Assembly: GCA_009735695.1 (NCBI GenBank)
Contig: SRSL01000005.1
Coordinates: 174,805-238,804 of the forward strand
From: Christiangramia bathymodioli
Lineage (GTDB): Bacteria > Bacteroidota > Bacteroidia > Flavobacteriales > Flavobacteriaceae
Length of the DNA: 64,000 nt
Reading direction: 5' to 3'
Positions 7,908 to 17,900 of the stretch are shown here, in pieces. The position numbers and the translations under genes are program-made. Positions within the stretch are counted from its first letter, which is position 1; each line of letters opens with the position of its first letter. The notes beneath the pieces were generated by a model. The model was given only the letters and a program-made list of their open reading frames with translations. It made no database searches and was not told where the DNA came from.

Positions 7908-9143
7908 TTGACAAAGATACTTCCATTCAGGGCAGTGAGGCCGGCCCCTGCATATGCGGGGCTGGTGGCTTCCCGGCCTTATGAAGATTACAGCGAGAAC
8001 GAATTGCGGGCTCAGCTGGAGTATAACCCGTATTCATTCCTTCATATCATCAATCCTGGATATAAATTCCAACACGAAATTGGTGGGGATAAGCGTTTTA
8101 CCATGGTACGCAACCGTTACCTGGAATTCTGCGAGGAAGGTGTATTTCAGAAGGATGAAACTCCCGGTTATTACATTTATGAAATTCACAGTCGCGAAGG
8201 TTCCTGCTGCGGAATTATCGCCGCGGCCAGCATAGACGATTACGAAAAGGAGGTGATCTGCCGGCATGAAGATACCATCGCCCACCGCGAAGAACTTTTC
8301 AAGGAATACCTGAAGGTGGTTGGTTTTAATACCGAGCCAGTACTTCTTACCTACCCTGACAATTCGGTGATCAATGAGCTGCTGGCTAAAAAAATGAAAG
8401 AGCGGCCGGAATACGAATTCGCGACCAACAGTAAGGAATTACACAGGCTCTGGCTCATCAACGATTCTGAACAAATTGAGATCATCAAAACCGAATTCGA
8501 AAAACAGGAACGCATCTATATTGCAGACGGGCATCATCGCAGTGCCTCTTCCTATTTGCTGGCCAGGGAAAGCAGGGAGAAGAATCCAGATCACACCGGG
8601 GAGGAAAGCTATAATTTCTTTATGAGCTACCTCATTTCTGAAAGCAACCTGCGTATCTATGAATTCAGCAGACTTATTCGTGACCTCAACGGACATTCCA
8701 AGGAGGAATTCCTGATCCTGCTTGACGAATGGTTCCGAATTGAGAATCGAGGTTTCGAAATCTACAAACCTTCCAAAAAGCATCATTTTAATATGTACCT
8801 GGATGGTGAGTTCTATTCTTTATACCTGCGGAAGACAAATTACGAATTCACCGATTCGCTTTCTGAGCTGGATTCGTATATCCTGTTCGAGAAGATCCTG
8901 AAACCGGTATTGGGAATTGAAGACCTTAGGTATGACAAACGAATCGAATACATCCATGGCCGTAATGACCTTATCGAACTCAAGACCCGGGTAGACAGTG
9001 GCGAATTCGCCGTTGGTTTCGGAATGTTGCCTGCCAGTATCGAAGAGATCAAACAAATAGCCGACGAAAATTTAACGATGCCGCCAAAAAGTACTTATAT
9101 TGAACCAAAATTACGAAGCGGCCTTACGATCTATGAATTTTAG
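7908..9143 (+). CDS. DUF1015 family protein
   Basis: A 411-residue protein of the DUF1015 family, whose function is not established. The TTG at 7908 is chosen because it places the start right before TKILPFRAVRP, the usual N-terminus of the family; an earlier TTG at 7839 lies in a repeat. The conserved motif IADGHHRSASS is present near residue 205. A phosphatase or kinase role has been suggested for relatives, but nothing here proves it. It is followed after 52 bases by the YggS gene. Confidence 0.8.
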   Translation: MTKILPFRAVRPAPAYAGLVASRPYEDYSENELRAQLEYNPYSFLHIINPGYKFQHEIGGDKRFTMVRNRYLEFCEEGVFQKDETPGYYIYEIHSREGSCCGIIAAASIDDYEKEVICRHEDTIAHREELFKEYLKVVGFNTEPVLLTYPDNSVINELLAKKMKERPEYEFATNSKELHRLWLINDSEQIEIIKTEFEKQERIYIADGHHRSASSYLLARESREKNPDHTGEESYNFFMSYLISESNLRIYEFSRLIRDLNGHSKEEFLILLDEWFRIENRGFEIYKPSKKHHFNMYLDGEFYSLYLRKTNYEFTDSLSELDSYILFEKILKPVLGIEDLRYDKRIEYIHGRNDLIELKTRVDSGEFAVGFGMLPASIEEIKQIADENLTMPPKSTYIEPKLRSGLTIYEF

Positions 9144-9195
9144 GCCACTCTCCTGCCCTACCAGGAATGATCCTTAATCTAAAAAGACATAAAGG

Positions 9196-9855
9196 ATGAA
9201 CATTTCAGAAAATATAAAAAAATACAGAAGCGAACTTCCGGAAAATGTGAAGCTCGTGGCCATTTCCAAGACCAAACCAAACGAAGACCTGCTGGAAGCC
9301 TACCGGGCCGGACAGCGCATCTTCGGGGAAAACAAGATCCAGGAAATGACCGATAAATGGGAACAACTGCCCGAGGATATCGAATGGCATATGGTTGGCC
9401 ATGTTCAGCGGAACAAGGTAAAATATATGGCACCTTTCGTTTCCCTGATCCATGCCGTGGATAGTTTGAAATTGCTCAAGGAGATCAATAAACGAGCTCG
9501 GCAGAACGAACGCAGCATCAGGTGCCTGCTTCAGATCAAGATCGCCGAGGAAGATTCCAAATTTGGAATTTCAGCTGAAGAAGCCAGAGAGATCCTGGAT
9601 TCCGAAGCCTATGCAAAGATGGAACATGTAAAGATCGTTGGCCTGATGGGGATGGCGACCTTTACCGAGGATATGGAACAGGTAAAAAGGGAGTTTCAGC
9701 ATTTAAAAAAGATTTTTGACGAATTTCAAAAGGACTATCCCGATCTGCAGGAGCTTTCCATGGGTATGAGCGGTGATTACCAGGTAGCTATAGAATGTGG
9801 TTCTACCATGGTTAGAATTGGAAGTAGTATCTTTGGGGCTCGAAATTACAATTAA
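9196..9855 (+). CDS. yggS: YggS family PLP homeostasis protein
   Basis: A 219-residue single-domain fold III PLP-binding protein. Lys25 in VAISKTKP is the expected cofactor-binding lysine; HMVGHVQRNKV, GLMGMAT and SMGMSGD are family motifs, and IRIGSSIFGAR-like sequence ends the protein. It carries pyridoxal phosphate and keeps free PLP and amino acid pools balanced. It lies 12 bases before the exonuclease/nuclease fusion gene. Confidence 0.92.
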   Translation: MNISENIKKYRSELPENVKLVAISKTKPNEDLLEAYRAGQRIFGENKIQEMTDKWEQLPEDIEWHMVGHVQRNKVKYMAPFVSLIHAVDSLKLLKEINKRARQNERSIRCLLQIKIAEEDSKFGISAEEAREILDSEAYAKMEHVKIVGLMGMATFTEDMEQVKREFQHLKKIFDEFQKDYPDLQELSMGMSGDYQVAIECGSTMVRIGSSIFGARNYN

Positions 9856-9867
9856 GAAGGAGCATAT

Positions 9868-11241
9868 TTGTACGCGATATTAGACATAGAGACGACGGGA
9901 GGCAAGTATAATGAGGAAGGGATCACTGAAATTGCCATTTACAAATTTGATGGTCATAAGGTCGTAGACCAGTTCATCAGTCTAGTCAACCCCGAGAGAG
10001 CCATCCAGCCTTTTGTGGTGAACCTTACCGGTATCAATAACGACATGCTGCGCAATGCGCCTAAATTCTACGAGGTTGCCAGACGCATCGTCGAGATCAC
10101 CGAAGATTCCATCCTGGTAGCTCACAATGCAAAATTCGATTATCGCATTCTTAGAACCGAATTCAGAAGACTTGGGTTTGACTTCGAAAGAAAAAGCCTC
10201 TGTACCGTGGAGCTTTCCAAAAAACTGATCCCGGGAATGCCGTCCTACAGCCTTGGAAAACTGGTAAAATCATTGGGAATTCCTTTAAGCGAAAGACATC
10301 GTGCCGCCGGGGATGCCCAGGCAACTATCAAGCTTTTCAAAATGTTGCTGAACAAGGATGTGGAAAAAGACATCCTGAAAGAACATATTCGCAAGGAACC
10401 TAGACGCTCCCTGGATACCAAACTCGTGTATCTGCTGGAAGAACTGCCAAGCCAGACGGGTGTTTATTACTTTCACGATGAGAATGGCGAGATCATCTAC
10501 GTTGGAAAATCACGAAATATCAAAAAAAGGGTAAATCAGCATTTTACCAATGAAAATGCCAAATCCCGGGAAATGCAGCGCAAGGTCGCTTCGGTATCCT
10601 ATGAACTTACAGGGAACGAACTCATCGCTCTGCTCAAGGAAAACCAGGAGATCAAACAAATCAAACCAAGGTATAATCGCGCTTTAAAAAAGAATGTTTT
10701 CAGTCATGCCCTGTATCATTTTACCGATGAGAACGGCTACCTGAACCTGAAGATCGCCCGGGCGAACAAGAACAAACAGAATATTACCACCTTCAGCAGC
10801 CTTAGATCGGCTAAAAATTCGCTGAATAAATGGGTGGCTGAATATGAACTATGTGAAAGACTGGCGGGTCTTCACAATGGGAGTGGTAATTGTTTTGGCT
10901 ACACCATAAAAAGCTGTCACGGGGCCTGTGTGGAAGAAGAGGCTCCGGAAGCATATAATGAACGAGTAAATCTTCTTATTAATAAATACTCCTACGAGAA
11001 CCAGAATATGCTGTTGGTGGGCAAGGGCCGTGAAGTGGATGAAAAGAGCGCCCTGCTAATTGAGGATGGAATTTTTAAAGGAGTGGGTTATTTTAACCTG
11101 AATCACCAGATCAATAATATGGACATCATTCGTTCTATTATCAACCCTATGGATAATAACCGGGATGCCCAGCATATCATTCAAAGCTTCCTGAGAAAGA
11201 AGCATCAATTTAAGATCATCCAACTAAGCATTCATGAGTAA
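9868..11241 (+). CDS. DEDD exonuclease fused to UvrC-like GIY-YIG nuclease
   Basis: A 457-residue protein from a TTG start. Residues 1-165 form a DnaQ-like 3'-5' exonuclease: ILDIETTG (Asp6, Glu8), HNAKFD (Asp91) and HRAAGDA (His144, Asp149). Residues 190-275 form a GIY-YIG nuclease (GVYYF 198-202, IIYVG 209-213). The C-terminal part contains CFGYTIKSCHGAC, a cysteine-containing stretch like the middle region of UvrC/Cho proteins. It lacks the UvrC RNase H-like and HhH domains, so only one incision activity is expected. Role: probably nucleotide excision repair similar to Cho, with the exonuclease trimming; inference. It overlaps the next gene by 8 bases. Confidence 0.88.
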   Translation: MYAILDIETTGGKYNEEGITEIAIYKFDGHKVVDQFISLVNPERAIQPFVVNLTGINNDMLRNAPKFYEVARRIVEITEDSILVAHNAKFDYRILRTEFRRLGFDFERKSLCTVELSKKLIPGMPSYSLGKLVKSLGIPLSERHRAAGDAQATIKLFKMLLNKDVEKDILKEHIRKEPRRSLDTKLVYLLEELPSQTGVYYFHDENGEIIYVGKSRNIKKRVNQHFTNENAKSREMQRKVASVSYELTGNELIALLKENQEIKQIKPRYNRALKKNVFSHALYHFTDENGYLNLKIARANKNKQNITTFSSLRSAKNSLNKWVAEYELCERLAGLHNGSGNCFGYTIKSCHGACVEEEAPEAYNERVNLLINKYSYENQNMLLVGKGREVDEKSALLIEDGIFKGVGYFNLNHQINNMDIIRSIINPMDNNRDAQHIIQSFLRKKHQFKIIQLSIHE

Positions 11242-13204
11242 ATTTTTTATGAGCGCGGCCTTTATCCTGGTTGCGCTAAATGTCCACTGCCAGCAGCAAT
11301 TCAACATTCAAAATTCGGTTCCTTCAGAATTCGATCTCAGTTCCACCTCCTATCCAAAGGATAGCACTGCTAATGCCTTTTACATCTACGAGGAAGGGCA
11401 TACCGAATTCCAGGAGAAGTACGATTATGACCTGGTTACCAAATACACCGCCAAGATCAAGATCCTGAATAAAGAAGGTCTGGATCATGCCAATATTGAA
11501 ATTGCATTAGGCAAAAACCAAAGTTCCAAAGAAAGAATTAAAAATCTCCAGGCGCATACCTATAAGCTGGAGAATGGCATTCGAACAAAATATGCCCTTA
11601 ACCCAGATAAGGTTTACACAGAAGAGCATGAAAAGGTTGATTTGCTTAAATTCACTTTTCCAAATGTACAGCCGGGATCGGTTCTGGTCTATTCGTATGA
11701 ACTCGTCTCTCCTTTTACCTTTAATTTCAACACCTGGCGGTTTCAGGATTATATCCCGAAAGCCTATTCGAAATTCACTTCGAAGATCCCAGGCAACTAT
11801 GAGTATTACGTAACCAAACGCGGAGAACTGGAATTAAAAGACCTAAAAACCAGGGTTATTGAAGAATGCATCAGTTTTAGCTCCCGATCGGCACCTGCAG
11901 GTTGTTTGGAAACCATTTACGAAATGGAAAATATCCCCGCTTTCAAATCTGAAAGCTATCTTACGGCCAGGCGAAATTTTATGAGCCGTATCGAATTCGA
12001 GCTAAAGCAGATCACCAGGCTGGATGGCTACGTTAAGAAATTCACCAAGTCCTGGAAAGATGTGGATAATGAGCTTAAAGACAGTGATATTGGGAAACAA
12101 CTGAAGAAAGACCGCCTGGTGGACGAATTGTTGCCAGAGTCGATTGGCAGTATGCCCAATAATTTGGAAAAGGCTAAAGAAATCTATGAATTCGTTCAGA
12201 AGAATTATACCTGGAATAAGGAATACCGCATTCACAGCGATATGAATCTCAAAGACATTCTGGAAGATCATTCTGGAAATGTGCTTGCTGTAAACACCAT
12301 TTTGCATAACCTGTATGATTCTGAAGGCTTTAAAGTTTATCCCGTTCTGAGCTCGACCAGGGAAATGGGCTTTGCCAGCAAGGTGCATCCCGTGCTTAGC
12401 GATTTCAATTATTTCTTTGTTCAGCTCGAAGTAGACGGAAAGGAATATTTGCTGGATGCCACGGAAAAAAATATCGACTTTGGAAGGCTACCTTTCCGCG
12501 CATTAAACCATTATGCCAGGAAGATCGATTTCGAGAATGGAAGTTCCTGGATAGACATTTTTCCTGAAGGTTATTCCCAAATTTCCTATAGCGATTCGCT
12601 GAAAGTTCATGAGAATGGGACTGCAACCGGAAATTCGAGACAGGTTCTTACAGGTTACCACGCGCTCAATTTCAGAAACGGAATGGCCCAGGCTTCTAAA
12701 AATGAGATCTTTAATAAGGTGTCCCGGCCTAATGAACAAACACGTGCGATAGACAGTGAATTCGAGAACCAGGAAAATCCCTCAGAAAACCTGATGATCC
12801 ATTACAGTCTCGAAAATGAAAGTCAGAAAATAAACGACAGGATCTATCTGAATCCTTTCAGTTTTAAATTCTTTGAAAGCAATCCGTTTACTCTCGAGGA
12901 ACGAAATTACCCTATCGATTTTGGTTACAAAGACCTTTACAACTACATGGTGGTTGTAGAGATCCCTGAAAATTACGAGGTAGAGGAAATGCCCGAACAG
13001 AAAGCGATCAGACTACCGGATAATGGCGGTTCCCTGGTGTTTTCCGCCCAAAGAATTAATGAGAGAACTGTGAATGTGGTATGCCGGCTAAGTTTCCAGG
13101 AACCGGTATACCCATCGGTATTCCATTCCGGACTAAAGGAATTTTTCAACGAAATCCTGCAGGTGCAAACCCAGTCGCTTATTGTACTAAAGAAAATTGG
13201 TTAA
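11234..13204 (+). CDS. secreted DUF3857/transglutaminase-like protein, catalytic Cys absent
   Basis: A 656-residue protein with a signal peptide (about residues 1-19, ending VHCQ). The N-terminal half matches DUF3857 in style (TAKIKILNKEGLDHANIEI, FPNVQPGSVLVYSYEL). The transglutaminase-like part follows from about residue 310: where active members have a GxC motif, this protein reads EDHSGNVLAVN, so the nucleophile is missing, while the Asp motif EYLLDAT remains. It is probably a noncatalytic periplasmic protein. Its function is unknown. It is co-transcribed with the upstream nuclease by overlap and is 27 bases before the ion channel gene. Confidence 0.8.
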   Translation: MSKFFMSAAFILVALNVHCQQQFNIQNSVPSEFDLSSTSYPKDSTANAFYIYEEGHTEFQEKYDYDLVTKYTAKIKILNKEGLDHANIEIALGKNQSSKERIKNLQAHTYKLENGIRTKYALNPDKVYTEEHEKVDLLKFTFPNVQPGSVLVYSYELVSPFTFNFNTWRFQDYIPKAYSKFTSKIPGNYEYYVTKRGELELKDLKTRVIEECISFSSRSAPAGCLETIYEMENIPAFKSESYLTARRNFMSRIEFELKQITRLDGYVKKFTKSWKDVDNELKDSDIGKQLKKDRLVDELLPESIGSMPNNLEKAKEIYEFVQKNYTWNKEYRIHSDMNLKDILEDHSGNVLAVNTILHNLYDSEGFKVYPVLSSTREMGFASKVHPVLSDFNYFFVQLEVDGKEYLLDATEKNIDFGRLPFRALNHYARKIDFENGSSWIDIFPEGYSQISYSDSLKVHENGTATGNSRQVLTGYHALNFRNGMAQASKNEIFNKVSRPNEQTRAIDSEFENQENPSENLMIHYSLENESQKINDRIYLNPFSFKFFESNPFTLEERNYPIDFGYKDLYNYMVVVEIPENYEVEEMPEQKAIRLPDNGGSLVFSAQRINERTVNVVCRLSFQEPVYPSVFHSGLKEFFNEILQVQTQSLIVLKKIG

Positions 13205-13231
13205 ATTTGAAATAACTAACCGGTTATTGCA

Positions 13232-14065
13232 TTGAAAGAAGAGGAAAAAAAGACCATGCCCAGTTGGAAGCTCAAGCTCCATGAGCTGATCTACGAGGCT
13301 GATACTCCGGCTGGCAAACTTTTCGATATCGCCATACTTATCGTGATCATCATTAGTGTTGCACTGGTGATGATGGAAAGCATTAGTTCCCTTCTGGCCA
13401 AATATGCCTATGAATTCTATATAGCTGAATGGATCATTACGGCCATTTTTACCATAGAATACATTTTAAGGATCATCGCAATCAACAAACCCAAACGATA
13501 TATTTTCAGTTTTTATGGGATCGTTGACCTGCTTTCTACCCTGCCCAGTTATATAGGATTTATTTTTGGAGGCACCAATCTTCTTTTTGCGATCAGGGCG
13601 TTGAGACTGCTACGTATCTTCAGGGTGCTCAAGATCACCAGGTACCTTGGGGAATCGCGAAAACTAATGCTGGCCTTGCGAAAAAGTCAGGCCAAGATCC
13701 TGGTTTTTCTCTTTGCGGTATTAATAATTTGTATCATAGCCGGAACCCTTATGCACCTGGTGGAAGGACCCGGGGCAGGTTTTGACAATATTCCATTAAG
13801 CATTTACTGGTGTATCGTTACCCTCACCACCGTGGGATTTGGAGATATCGCTCCCGTAACACCGCTGGGAAGGCTCATTGCCTCGATTATCATGATCACG
13901 GGTTACGGAATTATAGCTGTGCCTACCGGGATTGTTAGTGCAGAATTCAGCAAAACTTCTGAAAAAGCCCTTCATAATACCCAGGTTTGTCCCTACTGTA
14001 ATGAGAAGGAACATTTAGATGATGCTGAATACTGCCATAACTGCGGAAACAGACTGAATGGATAA
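13232..14065 (+). CDS. voltage-gated potassium channel-like protein with zinc-ribbon tail
   Basis: A 277-residue, six-helix ion transporter starting at TTG 13232. The voltage sensor S4 is visible as RALRLLRIFRVLKITRY near residue 130, and the pore loop has the selectivity filter TTVGFGD near residue 198. After S6 a short tail ends in CPYC-N14-CHNC, a zinc-ribbon pattern. It should conduct K+ in the inner membrane. The tail may assemble or sense metal or redox state; that is inference. Its stop overlaps the start of miaA by 8 bases. Confidence 0.87.
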   Translation: MKEEEKKTMPSWKLKLHELIYEADTPAGKLFDIAILIVIIISVALVMMESISSLLAKYAYEFYIAEWIITAIFTIEYILRIIAINKPKRYIFSFYGIVDLLSTLPSYIGFIFGGTNLLFAIRALRLLRIFRVLKITRYLGESRKLMLALRKSQAKILVFLFAVLIICIIAGTLMHLVEGPGAGFDNIPLSIYWCIVTLTTVGFGDIAPVTPLGRLIASIIMITGYGIIAVPTGIVSAEFSKTSEKALHNTQVCPYCNEKEHLDDAEYCHNCGNRLNG

Positions 14066-14966
14066 TTTCCTCATCAACATTGTTGGGCCTACCGCTATCG
14101 GGAAGACTTCTCTAGCCATTGCTGTTGCCAAACATTTTAATACTGAAATCCTTTCAGCCGATTCCAGGCAATTCTACGAAGAAATGAGCATCGGGACCGC
14201 TGTTCCCGAAAAGGAGGAACTGGATGAAGTACCTCATCATTTTATCCAGCATATTTCAGTTGAAGAGAAATATACGGTTGGTGATTTTGAAAGAGAGGCG
14301 ATTCAGAAACTGGAAGAATTATTCGAAAGATCAAATGTGGCAGTTTTGGTTGGTGGTAGCGGATTATATACCAAAGCCATTACCGACGGGCTGGATGATT
14401 TTCCGGAGGTAGATCCAGGGATCAGGAAGAATTTAATGGAACATCTGGAAAACGACGGAATAGACTGGCTGCAACAGCGTTTATTTGCGCTGGATCCTGA
14501 CTATTATAAACAGGCCGATGTCCAGAATCCACACAGGCTCATAAGAGCTTTGGAGATCTGCATTGGAACCGGCGAAACCTTTACTTCATTTTTGAAACAG
14601 GAAAAGCCCCGACGTAATTTTAAAACGATTCATTTAGGCCTGAAAGCCGAACGTAAAGTGATCTATGACCGAATAAATCAGCGGGTAGATATCATGATGC
14701 AAAAAGGCTTGCTGGATGAAGCCCGTATCCTTTATCCGGTGAGAAAACTGAATGCCTTAAATACCGTTGGCTATAAAGAACTTTTTCTTTACCTGGACGG
14801 AGAGATTAGCCTGGAAACGGCCATTTCAGAGATCAAAAAAAATACACGTAGATTCGCGAAAAGACAACTCACCTGGTCCAGAAAGGACGAAAGGATCAAA
14901 TGGTTCGAATTCGATGAAGACCGGGCTATAATTCTTGAATACCTGGATGAGCAGCTTAGCGCTTAA
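14058..14966 (+). CDS. miaA: tRNA dimethylallyltransferase
   Basis: A 302-residue protein of normal length. It adds a dimethylallyl group to A37 of tRNAs that read UNN codons. The P-loop VGPTAIGKTSLA is at residues 9-20, SADSRQFYEEMSIGTA follows, VLVGGSGLY is near residue 97 and NTVGYKEL near residue 233. Start ATG 14058 is inside the end of the channel gene. Its end overlaps the convergent HYR-protein gene by 11 bases. Confidence 0.95.
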   Translation: MDNFLINIVGPTAIGKTSLAIAVAKHFNTEILSADSRQFYEEMSIGTAVPEKEELDEVPHHFIQHISVEEKYTVGDFEREAIQKLEELFERSNVAVLVGGSGLYTKAITDGLDDFPEVDPGIRKNLMEHLENDGIDWLQQRLFALDPDYYKQADVQNPHRLIRALEICIGTGETFTSFLKQEKPRRNFKTIHLGLKAERKVIYDRINQRVDIMMQKGLLDEARILYPVRKLNALNTVGYKELFLYLDGEISLETAISEIKKNTRRFAKRQLTWSRKDERIKWFEFDEDRAIILEYLDEQLSA

Positions 14967-17900
14967 AGATCATTCGCTTCACCACTTCGCCTTCATTTGT
15001 ATCCAGCTTCAGAATATAAATCGCTTCCTGTAAGCCTACAACCTGCATGGTATATTCAGTATCATTTGAGTCGAAATTTTTGGCGGTGACAAAACGCCCG
15101 CGATTATCAAAGACCTCAATTCGGCTGATGTTGATATCCCCCGGCGTGGCTACCTGGAATTCACCTGAATTCGGGTTGGGATACAGGAAAATGTATTCTG
15201 AGCCTCCAACCTCTGAGCAGATGCCTTCTTCAACAAAAACAGTAACCCTGACCATAGCGCTTGAAACATTGCCCGAAGCATCCTCGGCAGTTACACGAAC
15301 CAGGTTCTCGCCTACTTCCTTACAGGTAAACACATTTTTGCTCAGCACATATACCACATTGGGATCGCAGGCATCAAAAGAGCCATCATTTACGTCCTGG
15401 AAGTTTATGGTCGCTACTCCTTCAAGGTTCAGGTCGATACTGATATCCCGAAGGTTGAGAACTGGAGGTTCATTATCTATCACCTGTACACTTATTTCAC
15501 AGCTGCCTTCCAACCTTCCGGTATAAGTGAGGGTGACGACATTCTCCCCAAGATCTTCACAGCTGAAATCCTGCCTGCTGATGCTGAATTCAAGACCGTC
15601 ACTATCCCCTGAATACAGGTTTGACATATCGAGGCTGGCTGTTCCATCAGGACCCAGGTTAAGCACAACCTGTTCTGCACAGCTAAAATCGCCTGAATCA
15701 TCTATCACGTAAATCGAAACGAACATGATATTGGAATCTAATTCTCCATCACTGGCGATATAAGTAAAATAATCCTGACCTATGAAATCCTGATCGGGAG
15801 TATAGATAAAGGAGCCATCTTCATTCAATTGAAGATTTCCGTTCTGTACATCGGTATCCAGTCGTACACTCAGTTCGTCACCATCCAGATCGTAATCATT
15901 CGCCAGGACGCCATCGATTGCTGAAATATTGAGTTGGGTATTGACACTGGTAGTGTAAATATCCTCTATGCCTACGGGCGGATTATTTACCTCTGAATCA
16001 GAAATTATCACCCTTACCATGCTCTCGCAGGTAGCCGTATTTCCTGCTTCATCGGTTACCGTAAGAATTACCGTGTTATCTCCTTCATCTTCTGAAGTGA
16101 ATTCGGTTTGATCTATACTCAGGCTTACTTCCCCGCAATCATCGTCAGAGCCATTATCGACCATGGCAGCAGTGATGATTCGGGTTTCACCTTCTTCAAG
16201 TACGATATCCAGCTGGCCCACGCAGATGGCTTCTGGTGCCTGATCATCACCCAGGGAAACATATACATTACAGGTTTTCACGTCTCCTTCATACGAAACA
16301 CTAACCTCCAGTTCTGTATCCTCTTGAAGAAGAGCCCCAGGCGGTATGCTCTGAGTGAAATCGGCTTCCTCAGGGCCGTATTCCAGGATAGTGCTGAAAT
16401 CGGGCATTCTGTATTCACAATCCTCATTCGGTGAAAGTTCGTACTCTTCTATTTCGCAACTAAAATCAATGCTTCCTTCCTGCTGGATAGTTAACAGGAA
16501 ACTACACTGGGTAAGATTCTCTGAATCATCAAAAATATCCAGAAAGATGCGAGTATCTTCCTGAATTTCGGTCCCGGGAGCAGGTTGTTGAATGATTTGT
16601 GAAACCCCACAATTATCAGATAGGTCAAGCTCGCTCCTGAAGTCTGGTAAAATATAAACTTCTCCTTGTGCCACTTCCACAGTTCGATCGGCCAGGCAAT
16701 TCACCACGGGAGGAGTTTCGTCCACTAAGAGCAGGTAAATATCACAACTTTCGGTTTCACCTTCATAGGTTGCCGTGATGGTGATGAAAGGATCGGCATT
16801 GGTGATCGTGGTGGCACCTGGCTCAATGGATTGCTCAATAATGGCGCCTTCCGGAGTATAATTAATGATCTCCGAAAAATCGGGAACTAAGTACTGGCAG
16901 TTCTCATCAGCAAAGATCTCATATTCCGCAGGGCAGGAAAGGGAGAGTTCGTTCTCTCGGATTACTACTATTTCAAAGCTGCAATCCAACTCTCTTCCGG
17001 CTTCATCTATAGCCGTAAAACTTACCAGATGCCTACCCACCGGAAATAAGCTACCCGAAGCCTGGCCCTGGGTTTGTTCAATTTGAACTTCGCCACAGGC
17101 ACCTGTAACAGTAGGCTCATCAAAATTCACTACAACCCCCTCTTCAGAAGCGCCTATTTCGTAGATGTTTACGCCAGTTAATGGACAGGTCATGCTATAA
17201 TTATTCGTGGGATTGATCACCTCCAGTTCAAATTCACAGGTTAGCGTCTCCCCATTATAGGTTGCGGAAAAACTGATCTGCTGGCTTGAGGTGATGATGG
17301 TTCCCGGTGCCGGCGTTTGAACAAGCTCCATTTCAGGACTGGTGGTCACTAAATTGGTATAATCGGGTAAGGCTATTTTACAGGCATCTCCAGCGTCCAG
17401 TGTTTGTTTACCCGGACAGGTAATTTCGGGAGTCGTAGTGTCATCCTCCTCCAAAATTACAGTAACGACACAGGTTTCTACATTATCATAGGTGTCTGTT
17501 GCAGTAAGATTTATCGTATAGGTTCCCGGACTGTCTAAAATAGTTCCCGGCTCTAAATCCTGCACCAACTCTAATTGTTCTAGAGCATTACAATTATCGG
17601 TCACCCTGTTTTCAAAAAAGTCAGGTACTATATAGCCGTTTTCAGGTAGATCGATCGTGATGGGCTCTGCCGGGCAAATTATTAGTGGTGCTCCTACATC
17701 TATAACAGTCACACTTACTGTACAGGAATATTCCTCGCCGGTTTCCTGGTGACTTGCGTTGATCTCAAGATCGAAAGTACCAATATCATTACAGGTAAAC
17801 TGTTGAATAGTTAATTCCAGGTCCAAATTCGAAATATCGCTGGTTATAAATTCTGAAGTAGGAATTTCGGTAACTGAAGAATTTTGCGCCTCTTCTCCCA

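Noticed and set aside
14956..14966. 11-base overlap of miaA and the HYR gene as an error.
   Set aside because: Both stop codons are clear and both C-termini fit their families; convergent overlap is tolerated.
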